Virus record (IMG/VR): IMGVR_UViG_3300035670_001343
Coordinates: 1 to 22,216 of that record
Direction: 5' to 3' (one strand)
DNA: 22,216 bases
Source of the DNA: a virus
The notes under the pieces are model-generated. The model was given only the letters and a program-made list of their open reading frames with translations. It searched no databases and was not told where the DNA came from. Below are positions 1 to 8,900 of this stretch, in pieces. Position 1 is the first letter of the stretch. The number at the start of each line of letters is the position of its first letter. The translations under genes were made by a program, and so were the position numbers.

Positions 1-37
1 TAAAGGTAATAAAGATTTCTGGGTTTTCCAAGTGGGT

Positions 38-469
38 TTAGACTAAGTCTTTACGGAAGAATTTACCTAGAATATTATCATTATAAGAATTATAACTTAA
101 TAAACATTCATTTGTGCACTGGTAATATAATTCGTAATATGTTAGTTCTTTTTTATCTTTACAAAGTTTTAGAATAATACATTCAAACATTTCAGCACCT
201 AATTCTTTAACATCTTGTTGTAATTCTTTAGATGAACCCCAATAAGATTTCCAGTCGCTTTCCTTAATTACTTGCTTTGTAGTCGATTTTCTTCCTCGAG
301 TCACGGGAAGTGCTGCTAATTCTTTTTTACCCAATTTAACATTGGAAGTATGGTAGAAATATTTCTTACCAATATAGAATTTACTGTTAGTAAGGTTTGT
401 AATTTTATATACAAATCCAAAGTAGTCTTGAGGATCAAATTCCTCCGAGTGTAACCATTTATTTTCCAT
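38..469 (-). CDS. GIY-YIG nuclease domain protein (Seg-like)
   Basis: A 143-aa protein with the signature of the GIY-YIG endonuclease superfamily. The first half-motif lies at residues 18-22 (GFVYK) and the second at 31-36 (FYIGKK). They are followed by a basic linker, the WKSYWGSS segment at 73-80 and a candidate metal-binding glutamate at E113 in the YYELYYQ helix. In phages such stand-alone domains are usually called Seg-like homing endonucleases and cleave DNA at or near intron-less target sites. Whether this copy mobilises itself or has another DNA-processing role cannot be told from sequence. No separate DNA-binding domain is visible beyond the basic middle region. It is the last gene on the left, 14 nt downstream of a tail gene, and is probably co-transcribed with it. 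The start is the only ATG before the motif; the leader is AT-rich with no Shine-Dalgarno sequence. Confidence 0.75.
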   Translation of the reverse strand: MENKWLHSEEFDPQDYFGFVYKITNLTNSKFYIGKKYFYHTSNVKLGKKELAALPVTRGRKSTTKQVIKESDWKSYWGSSKELQQDVKELGAEMFECIILKLCKDKKELTYYELYYQCTNECLLSYNSYNDNILGKFFRKDLV

Positions 470-483
470 AACGTTAATTTATT

Positions 484-834
484 TTATTTGTCGTATTTTA
501 TGACAAAAGTCATATCTGTGTTTTGTGATATAGGTATAGCTTGAGCTAATTTAGCAACTGCTAATAAGTCGTTTTGTTCATTATATAATCCTATAGTTGT
601 AACATAAGGTTCAAAATATGAAGATGTTGCAAAATATTTTAATTCAGGTAAAGGTGTATTTAATGATTGTGACATAAAATTACTTCCTGAAAATAAGTTA
701 TCTTGTAATAGTGTTGGATTATATGATGCATTAAATTCATTATCCTTAACATGACATATTACGTTTTGCTCATAGATTATCACTTCGTTTTGAAACGAAA
801 TATTAAAACTTGGTGGCGGTGGAGAATATCCCAT
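484..834 (-). CDS. Small virion protein, paralogue of the 340-aa protein's C-terminus
   Basis: A 116-aa protein of unknown family. It opens with a proline run (SPPPPS, residues 4-9). Its last ~45 residues (YVTTIGLYNEQNDLLAVAKL, then a Lys/Tyr-rich end) align closely with the last ~45 residues of the 340-aa protein at 4257-5279, which has YITTVGMYNDQNELLAVAKL. This looks like a reusable C-terminal module of phage structural proteins rather than an enzyme. No signal peptide, membrane segment or cysteine cluster is visible; there is one Cys. It sits between a repeat-rich adhesin candidate and the GIY-YIG gene, spaced 21 and 14 nt from them, so it is read as part of the tail/receptor-binding operon. 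I infer a minor virion or chaperone-like role, with low certainty. Confidence 0.6.
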   Translation of the reverse strand: MGYSPPPPSFNISFQNEVIIYEQNVICHVKDNEFNASYNPTLLQDNLFSGSNFMSQSLNTPLPELKYFATSSYFEPYVTTIGLYNEQNDLLAVAKLAQAIPISQNTDMTFVIKYDK

Positions 835-855
835 ATTATTATTTTATTATAATTA

Positions 856-1599
856 TTAACAAATAGTAGCAGTTAAAATCTCTCCGTCGTTTAATACTTG
901 AATAGCACTTGTTATAGGACCAATCCCATAATAAGATAATGCAATCCATCTATTATTACCTATAACAGGTATAGTACAATCAGGATCAGTATATATATAA
1001 TTACCAGTTGCTAAACTAGCCCCAGCTAAAATATAATAAGCTGTATTAGCAATTGTATCATAAGCAGAACAAGCTAAATAACCTGCTGTATAAATACCAG
1101 CTGGAGTACCTATATAAAGTAAATTAGGTGGGAGCGGTGGTGAAGTAGATGGTGTTCTAGTTATTGAAGGAGTTGGTGTTACTGATAGTGAAATAAGGGG
1201 TGTTGTACTTGGAGTAATACTTGGTGTTAAACTTGGAGTATTACTAGGTGGAGGAGTTACACTAGGTGTTACAGTAACAGTTGGGCTAGGTGTAACCGTT
1301 ACACTAGGTGTTACAGTAATAGATGGTGTTTTTGATGGTGTTATACTAATAGATGGTGTAATAGACACAGATGGTGTTGGAAATGGTACATCATCTTGTG
1401 TAGCACAACCATAGGCCATATCAAACACAACAACAGAAGATGATGTAAATCCACTTGGAAGAGAAATAATATACCCTGCTTCCATTTGAGCTTGAGTTAT
1501 TCCTGAACCATACAATGTTAACCCTGAGCTACCTGATAAGTAGACATCGTATGGTCCATTTGCTGTTCCTTCTTGATAATATATATAAAAGTCTGGCAT
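856..1599 (-). CDS. Thr-Pro-Ser repeat tail adhesin candidate, 247 aa
   Basis: Three parts are visible. Residues 1-71 form a small Gly/Ser/Tyr-rich N-terminal domain. Residues 72-157 are a low-complexity stalk built from TPSxT/TPSITVTPS-type units. Residues 158-247 form a C-terminal domain with Cys177, Cys208 and a terminal Cys247. That last domain resembles the C-terminus of the neighbouring 870-aa protein: both have an AC-x(n)-YTD-x-(D/G) pattern and end in Cys. A rigid proline-rich spacer between two small folded domains suits an extended fibre or decoration protein carrying a tip domain. Surface binding to the host is inferred from this layout and from its position downstream of the baseplate genes; no enzyme motif is seen. 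There is no signal peptide, as expected for a virion protein assembled in the cytoplasm. The Ser/Thr-rich stalk could be modified by the host. Confidence 0.65.
   Translation of the reverse strand: MPDFYIYYQEGTANGPYDVYLSGSSGLTLYGSGITQAQMEAGYIISLPSGFTSSSVVVFDMAYGCATQDDVPFPTPSVSITPSISITPSKTPSITVTPSVTVTPSPTVTVTPSVTPPPSNTPSLTPSITPSTTPLISLSVTPTPSITRTPSTSPPLPPNLLYIGTPAGIYTAGYLACSAYDTIANTAYYILAGASLATGNYIYTDPDCTIPVIGNNRWIALSYYGIGPITSAIQVLNDGEILTATIC
1129..1386 (-). repeat. Thr-Pro-Ser coding repeat (short stalk)
   Basis: Degenerate tandem repeat encoding TPS-x(1-3) units in the 247-aa protein. On the plus strand it reads as recurring GGTGTTAC/ATAGATGGTGTT blocks. The units vary in length and in third-codon positions, so it is an old and drifting array rather than a recent expansion. 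Confidence 0.8.
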
Positions 1600-1618
1600 T
1601 TTTAAATATTATTAATTA

Positions 1619-4231
1619 TTAACAAAATGTTGGGAATCCTGAAAAATCTAACCCATCCCAATATCTAACCACAGTTCCATCTGAATAATATCCTGCTGGA
1701 GCTAAAATTGTTCCTCCTGCATCTGTATACAATACTGACATGCTATTTAGGTTTGCAGTATCTGAATAGTAATTACTATAAGTTAAATCAGTACATGCAC
1801 GGAATTCATTAGTACCATAACCTAATGATACTAAAATTAAACCGGCTGGTTGTGATGTAGACGGTGTTATACTTGGTGTAGGTGTTATTGATGGTGTTGT
1901 CGATGTTGATGGGAACGGTGTTACACTAGGTGTCCCAGATGGTGTAATCGATATACTTGGAGTAACACTTGGTGTTTTACTAACACTCATACTTGGTGTT
2001 TTACTTACACTAATCGATGGTGTTACACTTGGTGTTTTACTTATGCTTGTACTAGGTGTTACTGATGGAGTAGCACTAATCGAAATTGATGGTGTTACTG
2101 ATGGTGTTTTACTTATACTTGTACTTGGAGTAACACTAATTGAAATCGAAGGTGTTACACTTGGTGTTTTACTTATGCTTGTACTTGGAGTAACACTTGG
2201 GGTAGGACATGGATTAGATGTCTGACATTCATTACAATCAACACCATATGTTGATGGTGTTTCATTTCCACTCCATGTTACAGTTGCTATTGATTCAAAA
2301 TTACTTGAAACGGTATAACATTCACCTGTTGTTGATGTTACTACTGATCCTATGAAAGCATTTGATATTATCATTCCTTCTTTTTTACCTGTGCAACAGC
2401 TTAATACTTGACGTAAATTAAGAGGTGAAGAAGTTGATGGTGTTATCGATGGTGTTACACTAATCGAAATTGAAGGTGTTACACTTGGTGTTTTACTTAT
2501 GCTTGTACTTGGAGTAACACTTGGAGTAGCACTTATACTAACACTAGGTGTAATACTTGTACTAGGTGTTACTGAGGGAGTAGTCGTTATACTAACACCA
2601 GGTGTTGTCGAAATTGATGGAGTAACACTTGGAGTAGCACTAATCGAAATTGATGGAGTAACACTTGGGGTAGCACTAATCGAAATTGATGGAGTAACAC
2701 TTGGAGTAGCACTAACACTCATACTTGGTGTTTTACTTACACTAATCGATGGTGTTACTGATGGTGTTTTACTTATGCTTGTACTAGGTGTTATCGAAAT
2801 TGATGGTGTTACACTTGGTGTAGCGCTAATTGATATACTAGGTGTTATACTAGGTGTTGTGCTTATTGATATACTTGGAGTAACAGATGGTGTTTTACTT
2901 ATACTTGTACTAGGTGTTACTGATGGAGTAGCACTAATACTAATACTTGGAGTAACAGATGGTGTTATTGATGGTGTTACTGATGGGGTAACACTAATCG
3001 AGATCGATGGTGTTATTGATGGAGTAACACTTGGGGTAGCACTAATTGAAATCGAAGGTGTTACTGATGGTGTTTTACTTACACTTGTACTAGGCGTTGC
3101 TGAAGGTGTAATACTAACTGAAGGAGTATTACTTGGTGTTATTGATGGGGTAACACTTGGGGTAGCACTAATTGAAATCGAAGGTGTAGCTGTTACACTT
3201 GGGGTAATAGATGGTGTTCTACTAACACTAATAGTAGGAGTAATACTTACAGTTATCGATGGTGTAGCCGTTATACTTGGAGTAACAGATGGTGTTGGTG
3301 GTGGTAATTCTACAATTCCTATTTCAAATTCACATTCAGGATCAGTTACATTAACAGTTATACTTCCTGTACCACTCATTAAAGGAGCACAATAAGAACC
3401 AGTAACTAAAAATGTATAAAATGTTTGATAGACTCCAGTTCCCAAACCAGAAAAAGACATAGATACTGTATTGTCTGAACCAGTAGTAAAGAATGATATA
3501 TCACCTCCAAACAAAGAAATAGATTGATCAACTAATGTATTACCTCTTAAATCATCATTTAATAAAGGATTAAATGAGAATGTTGCTGGATTAGGATAAT
3601 CACTTCTTATAAGTGTATAATTATCATTATAAGCAACTGGGGGTAATACAAATAAGGTTTGAAAGTTTTGATCTGTAATTACTATTGTACCTTGCTCATA
3701 AAAAATATTACCCACATGAGCTGGTGGGTTACTATTAAAGTTATCATAAACATTACCTTTACCATCATCGTAAAAATTATATGCAGATGATGACATTTGG
3801 AAAGTGTAAGGTAATAATCTACTCCCGTAAGCTTTAGGTGATATTTGTATTACTTTTATTGTTTCATTTGCACCCGTAGGAAAATTAGCAATAAAAGCAG
3901 GATCATTATTATAATTAAAGTATGAAGCAGTAGGGTGACTACTGCTAGCTGATTCATAATATAATGATGATGCTAAAGAAGATGTATTTAAACTACCTGA
4001 AAAATCATGGTAGAATAATTGGTTTATTTGTCGGTAAGTTAATCTATCGTATTGCCCATTAGTTATATAATCCCCATTAGGGTTAAATAAATCTACTGCA
4101 TTTATACCATTATAATACGAAACATAAGGGTCATTAGTTGGAATTGGACAATAGTTAAAGTTCCAACTTTTATTTGCTACAACAGGTACTGTTATAACAT
4201 CCGAAGATTTTAACTTTTTGAATGAACCCAT
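1619..4231 (-). CDS. Large repeat-rich tail fibre/adhesin candidate, 870 aa
   Basis: Domains in order. Residues 1-~195 form an N-terminal virion-type domain with no recognised enzyme motif. Residues ~198-296 form an Ig-fold of the bacterial cadherin-like kind, with PPVAYNDNYT at the front, LLNDDLRGNTL in the middle and GSITVNV at the end. Residues ~310-600 are a long TPS repeat stalk. Residues ~601-675 are a cysteine-rich insert (six Cys, including CC and a C-x2-C pair). Residues ~676-794 are a second repeat stalk. Residues ~795-870 are a small C-terminal domain ending in Cys that is related to the end of the 247-aa neighbour. The architecture of anchor, Ig domain, stalk, knob, stalk and tip fits a long fibre or adhesin. 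Host binding is inferred. Codon positions in the stalk are strongly repetitive, so length changes by recombination are likely. No Shine-Dalgarno sequence precedes the ATG. Confidence 0.7.
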   Translation of the reverse strand: MGSFKKLKSSDVITVPVVANKSWNFNYCPIPTNDPYVSYYNGINAVDLFNPNGDYITNGQYDRLTYRQINQLFYHDFSGSLNTSSLASSLYYESASSSHPTASYFNYNNDPAFIANFPTGANETIKVIQISPKAYGSRLLPYTFQMSSSAYNFYDDGKGNVYDNFNSNPPAHVGNIFYEQGTIVITDQNFQTLFVLPPVAYNDNYTLIRSDYPNPATFSFNPLLNDDLRGNTLVDQSISLFGGDISFFTTGSDNTVSMSFSGLGTGVYQTFYTFLVTGSYCAPLMSGTGSITVNVTDPECEFEIGIVELPPPTPSVTPSITATPSITVSITPTISVSRTPSITPSVTATPSISISATPSVTPSITPSNTPSVSITPSATPSTSVSKTPSVTPSISISATPSVTPSITPSISISVTPSVTPSITPSVTPSISISATPSVTPSTSISKTPSVTPSISISTTPSITPSISISATPSVTPSISITPSTSISKTPSVTPSISVSKTPSMSVSATPSVTPSISISATPSVTPSISISATPSVTPSISTTPGVSITTTPSVTPSTSITPSVSISATPSVTPSTSISKTPSVTPSISISVTPSITPSTSSPLNLRQVLSCCTGKKEGMIISNAFIGSVVTSTTGECYTVSSNFESIATVTWSGNETPSTYGVDCNECQTSNPCPTPSVTPSTSISKTPSVTPSISISVTPSTSISKTPSVTPSISISATPSVTPSTSISKTPSVTPSISVSKTPSMSVSKTPSVTPSISITPSGTPSVTPFPSTSTTPSITPTPSITPSTSQPAGLILVSLGYGTNEFRACTDLTYSNYYSDTANLNSMSVLYTDAGGTILAPAGYYSDGTVVRYWDGLDFSGFPTFC
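1850..2206 (-). repeat. Thr-Pro-Ser coding repeat, distal stalk
   Basis: Second stalk block of the 870-aa protein, encoding units such as TPSVTPSISISKTPS. Plus-strand unit words GGTGTTTTACTTATGCTTGT and GGAGTAACACTTGG recur many times. The same words occur in the proximal block, so the two blocks can recombine with one another. Confidence 0.85.
2434..3304 (-). repeat. Thr-Pro-Ser coding repeat, proximal stalk
   Basis: About 870 bp of imperfect tandem repeats encoding (S/T)xTPSxS units. The clearest higher-order unit is 36 bp and encodes VTPSISISATPS. Three nearly identical consecutive copies lie around 2595-2710 and differ by single bases (GGAGTAGC versus GGGGTAGC), which points to recent duplication there. 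The repeat also keeps a long plus-strand frame open by chance; I do not read that as a gene. Confidence 0.88.
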
Positions 4232-4256
4232 TTATTAACATTTGTTATTGATTAAA

Positions 4257-5279
4257 TTAGTAATCTAATTTTACTTGAATTAATGCTTCTTTTGTAAAAT
4301 CTTTTACTAATGGTCTACTTAACTTAGCAACAGCTAATAACTCATTTTGATCATTATACATACCAACAGTGGTGATGTATGTTTGAGGATTATTAATTAA
4401 TGTAGTATATATTAAGTTACCATTAGCATCAATAATAGATGGGTTAGTAGTGTAGTTAAAGTCCTGGTTTTTAACTCTAGTAAAGAATAAATGAGAAGAA
4501 ACATTTTCTTCAGATTGTAAAGCAAAATAAGCACTAGATGACATTATATCATATATTCCAGTTTGAATATCATTGTTTGTTCCTGGTGCATCTACTGTAG
4601 GATCATATGATATACCTCCATCAACAACAGATTTACTTAAAGCAGTAGGATTTAAAATAATAATATCACTATCAGGATATAAATAACCATATATAGAAGC
4701 ATTAGTAGCTGTTGTTGCTGCTGTACCCGTACTACCTGAAATTAAAGTATAATATAAAGTACCAGCTGTAGTATAATTTGTTGTACTAGATATTTGGCTA
4801 TTATCTGTTAATACAACCTCATTAACACCATTTTTCAATTTTAAAGTCATTGAACCTGGTTGGATATGTTCTTTATATCTGTTTCGAGCAACATTTAAAA
4901 TATAAATACCATTTGGGTTATCATTTCCAAACTCAAAACTACCACTTTCAGTTCCTAATAATAATGTTCTGTATTGTCCATATACAACTCTAGAAGTTGT
5001 AAGTGATGAACCATCTGGTAAGACAGTTGTAACAGCATTATTAATATAACTTGACCCACTACCATATTTGTTTCCATATTGAATAGCCATTTGGACTGAC
5101 TCTGTAGTAGCATTTAATGCTCCTGGGTATTGGCTATATACATTTATATAAAATGAGCTAGTAATTACACTAGAAGTAAAAAAGGTAGTTAATGTGTTAG
5201 CGTCACCACTCCACATCGGTCTCACAATGGCTTCAGTGCTTACTACAGAATCTTCAGGATTATATCTTACAAATGACAT
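4257..5279 (-). CDS. Structural protein, 340 aa
   Basis: A 340-aa protein rich in Ser, Thr, Asn and Tyr with beta-type composition, no membrane segment and no catalytic motif. Its N-terminus (MSFVRYNPEDSVVSTE) is followed by a large central domain. The last ~70 residues include YITTVGMYNDQNELLAVAKL, a module also found at the end of the 116-aa protein at 484-834. It lies 6 nt downstream of the 220-aa protein gene and 25 nt upstream of the 870-aa fibre gene. The context indicates a virion protein near the baseplate-fibre junction. I cannot equate it with a named T4 protein. A fibre adaptor or neck/whisker-like role is possible but only inferred. Confidence 0.6.
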   Translation of the reverse strand: MSFVRYNPEDSVVSTEAIVRPMWSGDANTLTTFFTSSVITSSFYINVYSQYPGALNATTESVQMAIQYGNKYGSGSSYINNAVTTVLPDGSSLTTSRVVYGQYRTLLLGTESGSFEFGNDNPNGIYILNVARNRYKEHIQPGSMTLKLKNGVNEVVLTDNSQISSTTNYTTAGTLYYTLISGSTGTAATTATNASIYGYLYPDSDIIILNPTALSKSVVDGGISYDPTVDAPGTNNDIQTGIYDIMSSSAYFALQSEENVSSHLFFTRVKNQDFNYTTNPSIIDANGNLIYTTLINNPQTYITTVGMYNDQNELLAVAKLSRPLVKDFTKEALIQVKLDY

Positions 5280-5285
5280 ATATTA

Positions 5286-5948
5286 TTAAGAATTTGATTT
5301 TGTTATTGTTAATGGTATTGTAATTCTAGCTCCACTATCTCTACCTAAAACAGTAATAGTAGTTGTAATTTGATTTAAATTAGAACCGAATAATGTATTA
5401 ATAGTAGTACCTGTTAATGTAAACGAAGTACCTATAATAGTTTGACTTAATTGTGAACCTACTGTTGATGTAATACCTGTTGGTGTAGTTTCAGAACCAG
5501 CGACCCCAGTAGCTGAGAATGTAGATAAGAATCTAACATCAGCAATTGTAACAGCGTATCCGTTTGCTTCAAATGTACTAGTAGCCCCTAAGTAATTCAA
5601 TGTTTGAGGAGTAATTGTTAAAGTAGCTCCTTGTGTCAATGATATACTGTTGTAACCAATGTTGATAACAGGTAATTTAGATGTACCTCTAGGCAATGTT
5701 GCCAATTTATAAATCATTATCTGTGTATCATCAGGAAATGCTTCCATTACAGGCATAGCTTCAATTGCTTGTCCGTAAAAAGCTGACCCTGAAGGGTGTT
5801 GTGGGTTATACAATGTATAATCTACTTCGTCGTCTGCCAAAGAGAATTGCGTAATTCTAAATGAACCATCATTTCTAGCTAATAGTTCTCTTCCTTTAGC
5901 TGTTAAAATAGCGTCTACTGTTACAGTATTGTTGTTTAATATAGCCAT
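5286..5948 (-). CDS. Structural protein, 220 aa
   Basis: A 220-aa protein. The first ~35 residues (TVTVDAILTAKGRELLARND, then FRITQFSLADDEVDY) form a compact, charged N-terminal domain of a kind I associate with tail genes of environmental T4-like phages. The rest, from about residue 80, is a Thr/Ser/Ile-rich beta region with repeated TLTIT, TITVLG and ITIPLTIT strands, suggesting an Ig-like or beta-sandwich fold. It has no Cys, no membrane segment and no enzyme motif. It follows the 1540-aa gene after a 41-nt gap, one of the three longest within the structural block. That gap carries the ATATTTATAA motif 15 nt upstream of the ATG, so this gene may begin its own late transcript together with the 340-aa gene. 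The role is inferred from context only. Confidence 0.6.
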   Translation of the reverse strand: MAILNNNTVTVDAILTAKGRELLARNDGSFRITQFSLADDEVDYTLYNPQHPSGSAFYGQAIEAMPVMEAFPDDTQIMIYKLATLPRGTSKLPVINIGYNSISLTQGATLTITPQTLNYLGATSTFEANGYAVTIADVRFLSTFSATGVAGSETTPTGITSTVGSQLSQTIIGTSFTLTGTTINTLFGSNLNQITTTITVLGRDSGARITIPLTITKSNS

Positions 5949-5963
5949 TACTAATTATTTTGT

Positions 5964-5973
5964 TTATAAATAT
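5964..5973 (-). promoter_or_regulatory. Candidate late promoter motif ATATTTATAA
   Basis: Coding-strand ATATTTATAA lies 15 nt before the ATG of the 220-aa gene and is followed by ACAAAA. The same 10-mer sits at almost the same distance in two other long gaps (12129-12138 and 17607-17616). The embedded TATAAACA is close to the T4 late -10 element TATAAATA. Promoter function is inferred. Confidence 0.5.
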
Positions 5974-5989
5974 TATATATTTTAATTTT

Positions 5990-8900
5990 TTATTGAGTTA
6001 AATTTATTCCTGCGTCAATTAATTGTTGTTTAGTATTAACTGTTATAACATCTATATTATCTAAAACACTTTGTGCTATGTTTTGGGGAATTGAAAACCC
6101 ATAAGATGTTTTTCCTTCTGGTTTGATTAGATTAACTATTATATTTGTTTCATCATTTATGCGTTTTAAAAACACAATTTTATAAAACTTATTACAATTA
6201 TCCCCAAAATATCCACTTATATCCTCCTTGGTCTGAATGTAAACCTGACCACTCCCATTATCATTCTCATTCCCAGCATATATGATAGTGTCAACTGTGT
6301 ACTCCAAAAATGGTCCATTTTCATCTATTACTTGAACTATAATTTTATCATTTTCTTGTAAAACAAATGGATATAAAATATCCCCATATTCCAAATATAA
6401 ATCAGCATACGATGAAGATACTAATGAATCTAAAGGATTAAATATATAATTAGTACTAAAGAAAGGTGATAATTGAGGTGATAAATAAAATGCATTAGCT
6501 GCTTGATTTACACATATAGAAGATGTTGTTACTAATAAAGAATCATTAGTAGGAATTACTTGTAATACACTATTTGTTCTATTATAATTACTAAGAAGAG
6601 AAGCAGTTACTTCACCTACATTAGATTCTACAAAAAATCTAAACCCAATTTTATCGCCTACTGAATAATCAAATTGGTTGATGTCTATTTGAAAATTTCT
6701 ATAAAAAGTTAATATTTGTGGTTGAGGTCCTGTAAATGCTTCTGATATTCTATCATATTTAGGGGAAGGTCTTGGTGCTAATCCACTTCTTACCCAAACT
6801 ATTCCCAAATCAATAATATCTACACTTCCAAAATTACCATTTGGATCGGCTAATTCTTCAGCACCTATCCCTGAGAAAAATCCAATTACTCTATAAGCGT
6901 TAAACACAGTATCACCATTTAATACTTCTATACTTATAGGATCTGGATTTATACTATTATATGTGTATAATCTATATCCGTTTAAAAGAGTTCTATCTAA
7001 AGAAGGCACAGCCTCATATGTAATAGTTCCAGCAAAATTAGGGAAAGAAGTTAAATAACCATCATAATAATCAGTTCTCATTAGAGCTGTTAAGGTTTGA
7101 GTACTGTTTGCTATTACATTTGTATCACCTATAGAATTTTCTTTCCATAATTGCATACTAGCTGTAAGTTGAGAATTTAGAGGACCCTCAGCAAAGACAC
7201 TAAAATTATATGTAAACATATAATCCCCTTCTGAAGATAATGTATAATAAGATGATGTTAACTCATTACCAGTACCAGGACCAGTTCCAGGAGTAAAATA
7301 TAATCCATTATTTGAATTTAAAAGAGGTAAATTAAATAAATTCCAAACCTCATACTTATTTCCTGTTCCTGTATAACTTGAAGAAACATATTCTGTTAAA
7401 GGATCAGTACCACCAGCTATTAAAAGCCCTCCAGATGGGTATATTGTAAAGAATCTGTCAACAACAGATGAATTACCTCCACCTAAAGTATTAAATATAG
7501 ATTGTGCTGTATAACTCGCAGATTCAGTACCAAAACCATAAAAAGTAGGAAAATAAGAATATCCACTTTCATAAATAATTTTATTACCATTAGTTTGTAC
7601 TTGATTTGAATACTGTTGTGTATTAAACAAAGATACATTTAATGTCTGTCCAGCTGTAAAAGTATTTTGGACTTCTTGCCAGTTTCTATTTCTTTGGTTT
7701 AATTCAGTAAACCCTCCTACATCATTAACTAAATATTTTAATTTAACATCTGACTTATAAGGGAGTATACTATTTACTACTTCTGTAAATAATCCAATTT
7801 TTTTAGTATTATGATATATTACAGGTGATTGACCATATGCTCTATCCCCTTCAGTCCATACATTATAAAAAGTACTATATAATTGAACTCCATTATATCT
7901 TGGATTTGTATATGCTTGTAAAGATAAATATGAGTCTTGTAAATCAACAGATTCTTCAATAGAATATGAAGTAAATACTCTACCTAAACTATCAGCAGAC
8001 ATAATAGGAGTTACTTTTTTTCTGTACTCTGATTTTAAACTTTTACTAACATTATTAAATAAAGCATTAAAACTTGAATTGTAGAAAAAGTTCTCATAAA
8101 ACGGAGCATCATAATTTAATATAAACTCAGTATTTCCACCAGTAAACCCAGGAGGTATTACCCCTGCTGTATTATTAACTAAATATGGGTTAATATTATT
8201 TTCTTCAAAATAAGCATAAGTGTCAATAAATGAACCTGTAATCTCACCATTATAGTAAGCCACTTTATCGCCTGACAAATATTCATAATATGGATCATAT
8301 ATAGGCACTATAACAGCACCTGTTACAGCACCATCCAAATCTATCTGTACATTTGATACAGGTCTAGCTTCAGGTACTTTAGGACGTTCTAATACTGGTG
8401 ATTTAATAGATACCCCTGTCCAAGTATTACCTCTAGCAGGAGTAAAATCTTTAACCATTTTAAATAATGAATTGTCAAAGAATTGAATTAATCTAATAAA
8501 ACCAGCATAATCAAATCCTTCATTTGGGTGTGTAAATGTTTGACCAAACCAATAATCTCGTTGGTATGATAAAGAAGGATATGTGTCTAAATATAAAGCT
8601 TGAGGATATGCTATATAATCATCTATAACCCATGATGGATTAGAAGCAGCTATAGAAGCAGATACAGCTTCATCTATTTGTGTTTGGGGTGAAAAAGATA
8701 CATCAATAAAATGTAAATCTTGACTCTTTATTTCTCTAGATGATGTAGTAGTTGTTTCTAAACGTTTTATAGGAGATAAAATACTTCCTGTAATGTTATT
8801 AGAACCAATTGATATTTTATCTGTTGTATATCCTTTTAAATCTTGATAATCATTTGTTCCTCCATATTCCTTAATAGGTAAAATAGAACCTGTAACGCCA

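Noticed and set aside
1850-3304. CRISPR-like or DGR-like array
   Set aside because: The repeats are in-frame coding units without unique spacers, and no reverse transcriptase, template repeat or cas gene is present.
2499-3395. Plus-strand 298-codon open frame (repeated LGVTLGVAL-type peptide)
   Set aside because: It is the antisense of the Thr-Pro-Ser repeat. The repeat unit simply lacks stops in that frame; composition is extreme and no start signal is seen. The same holds for 2043-2225.
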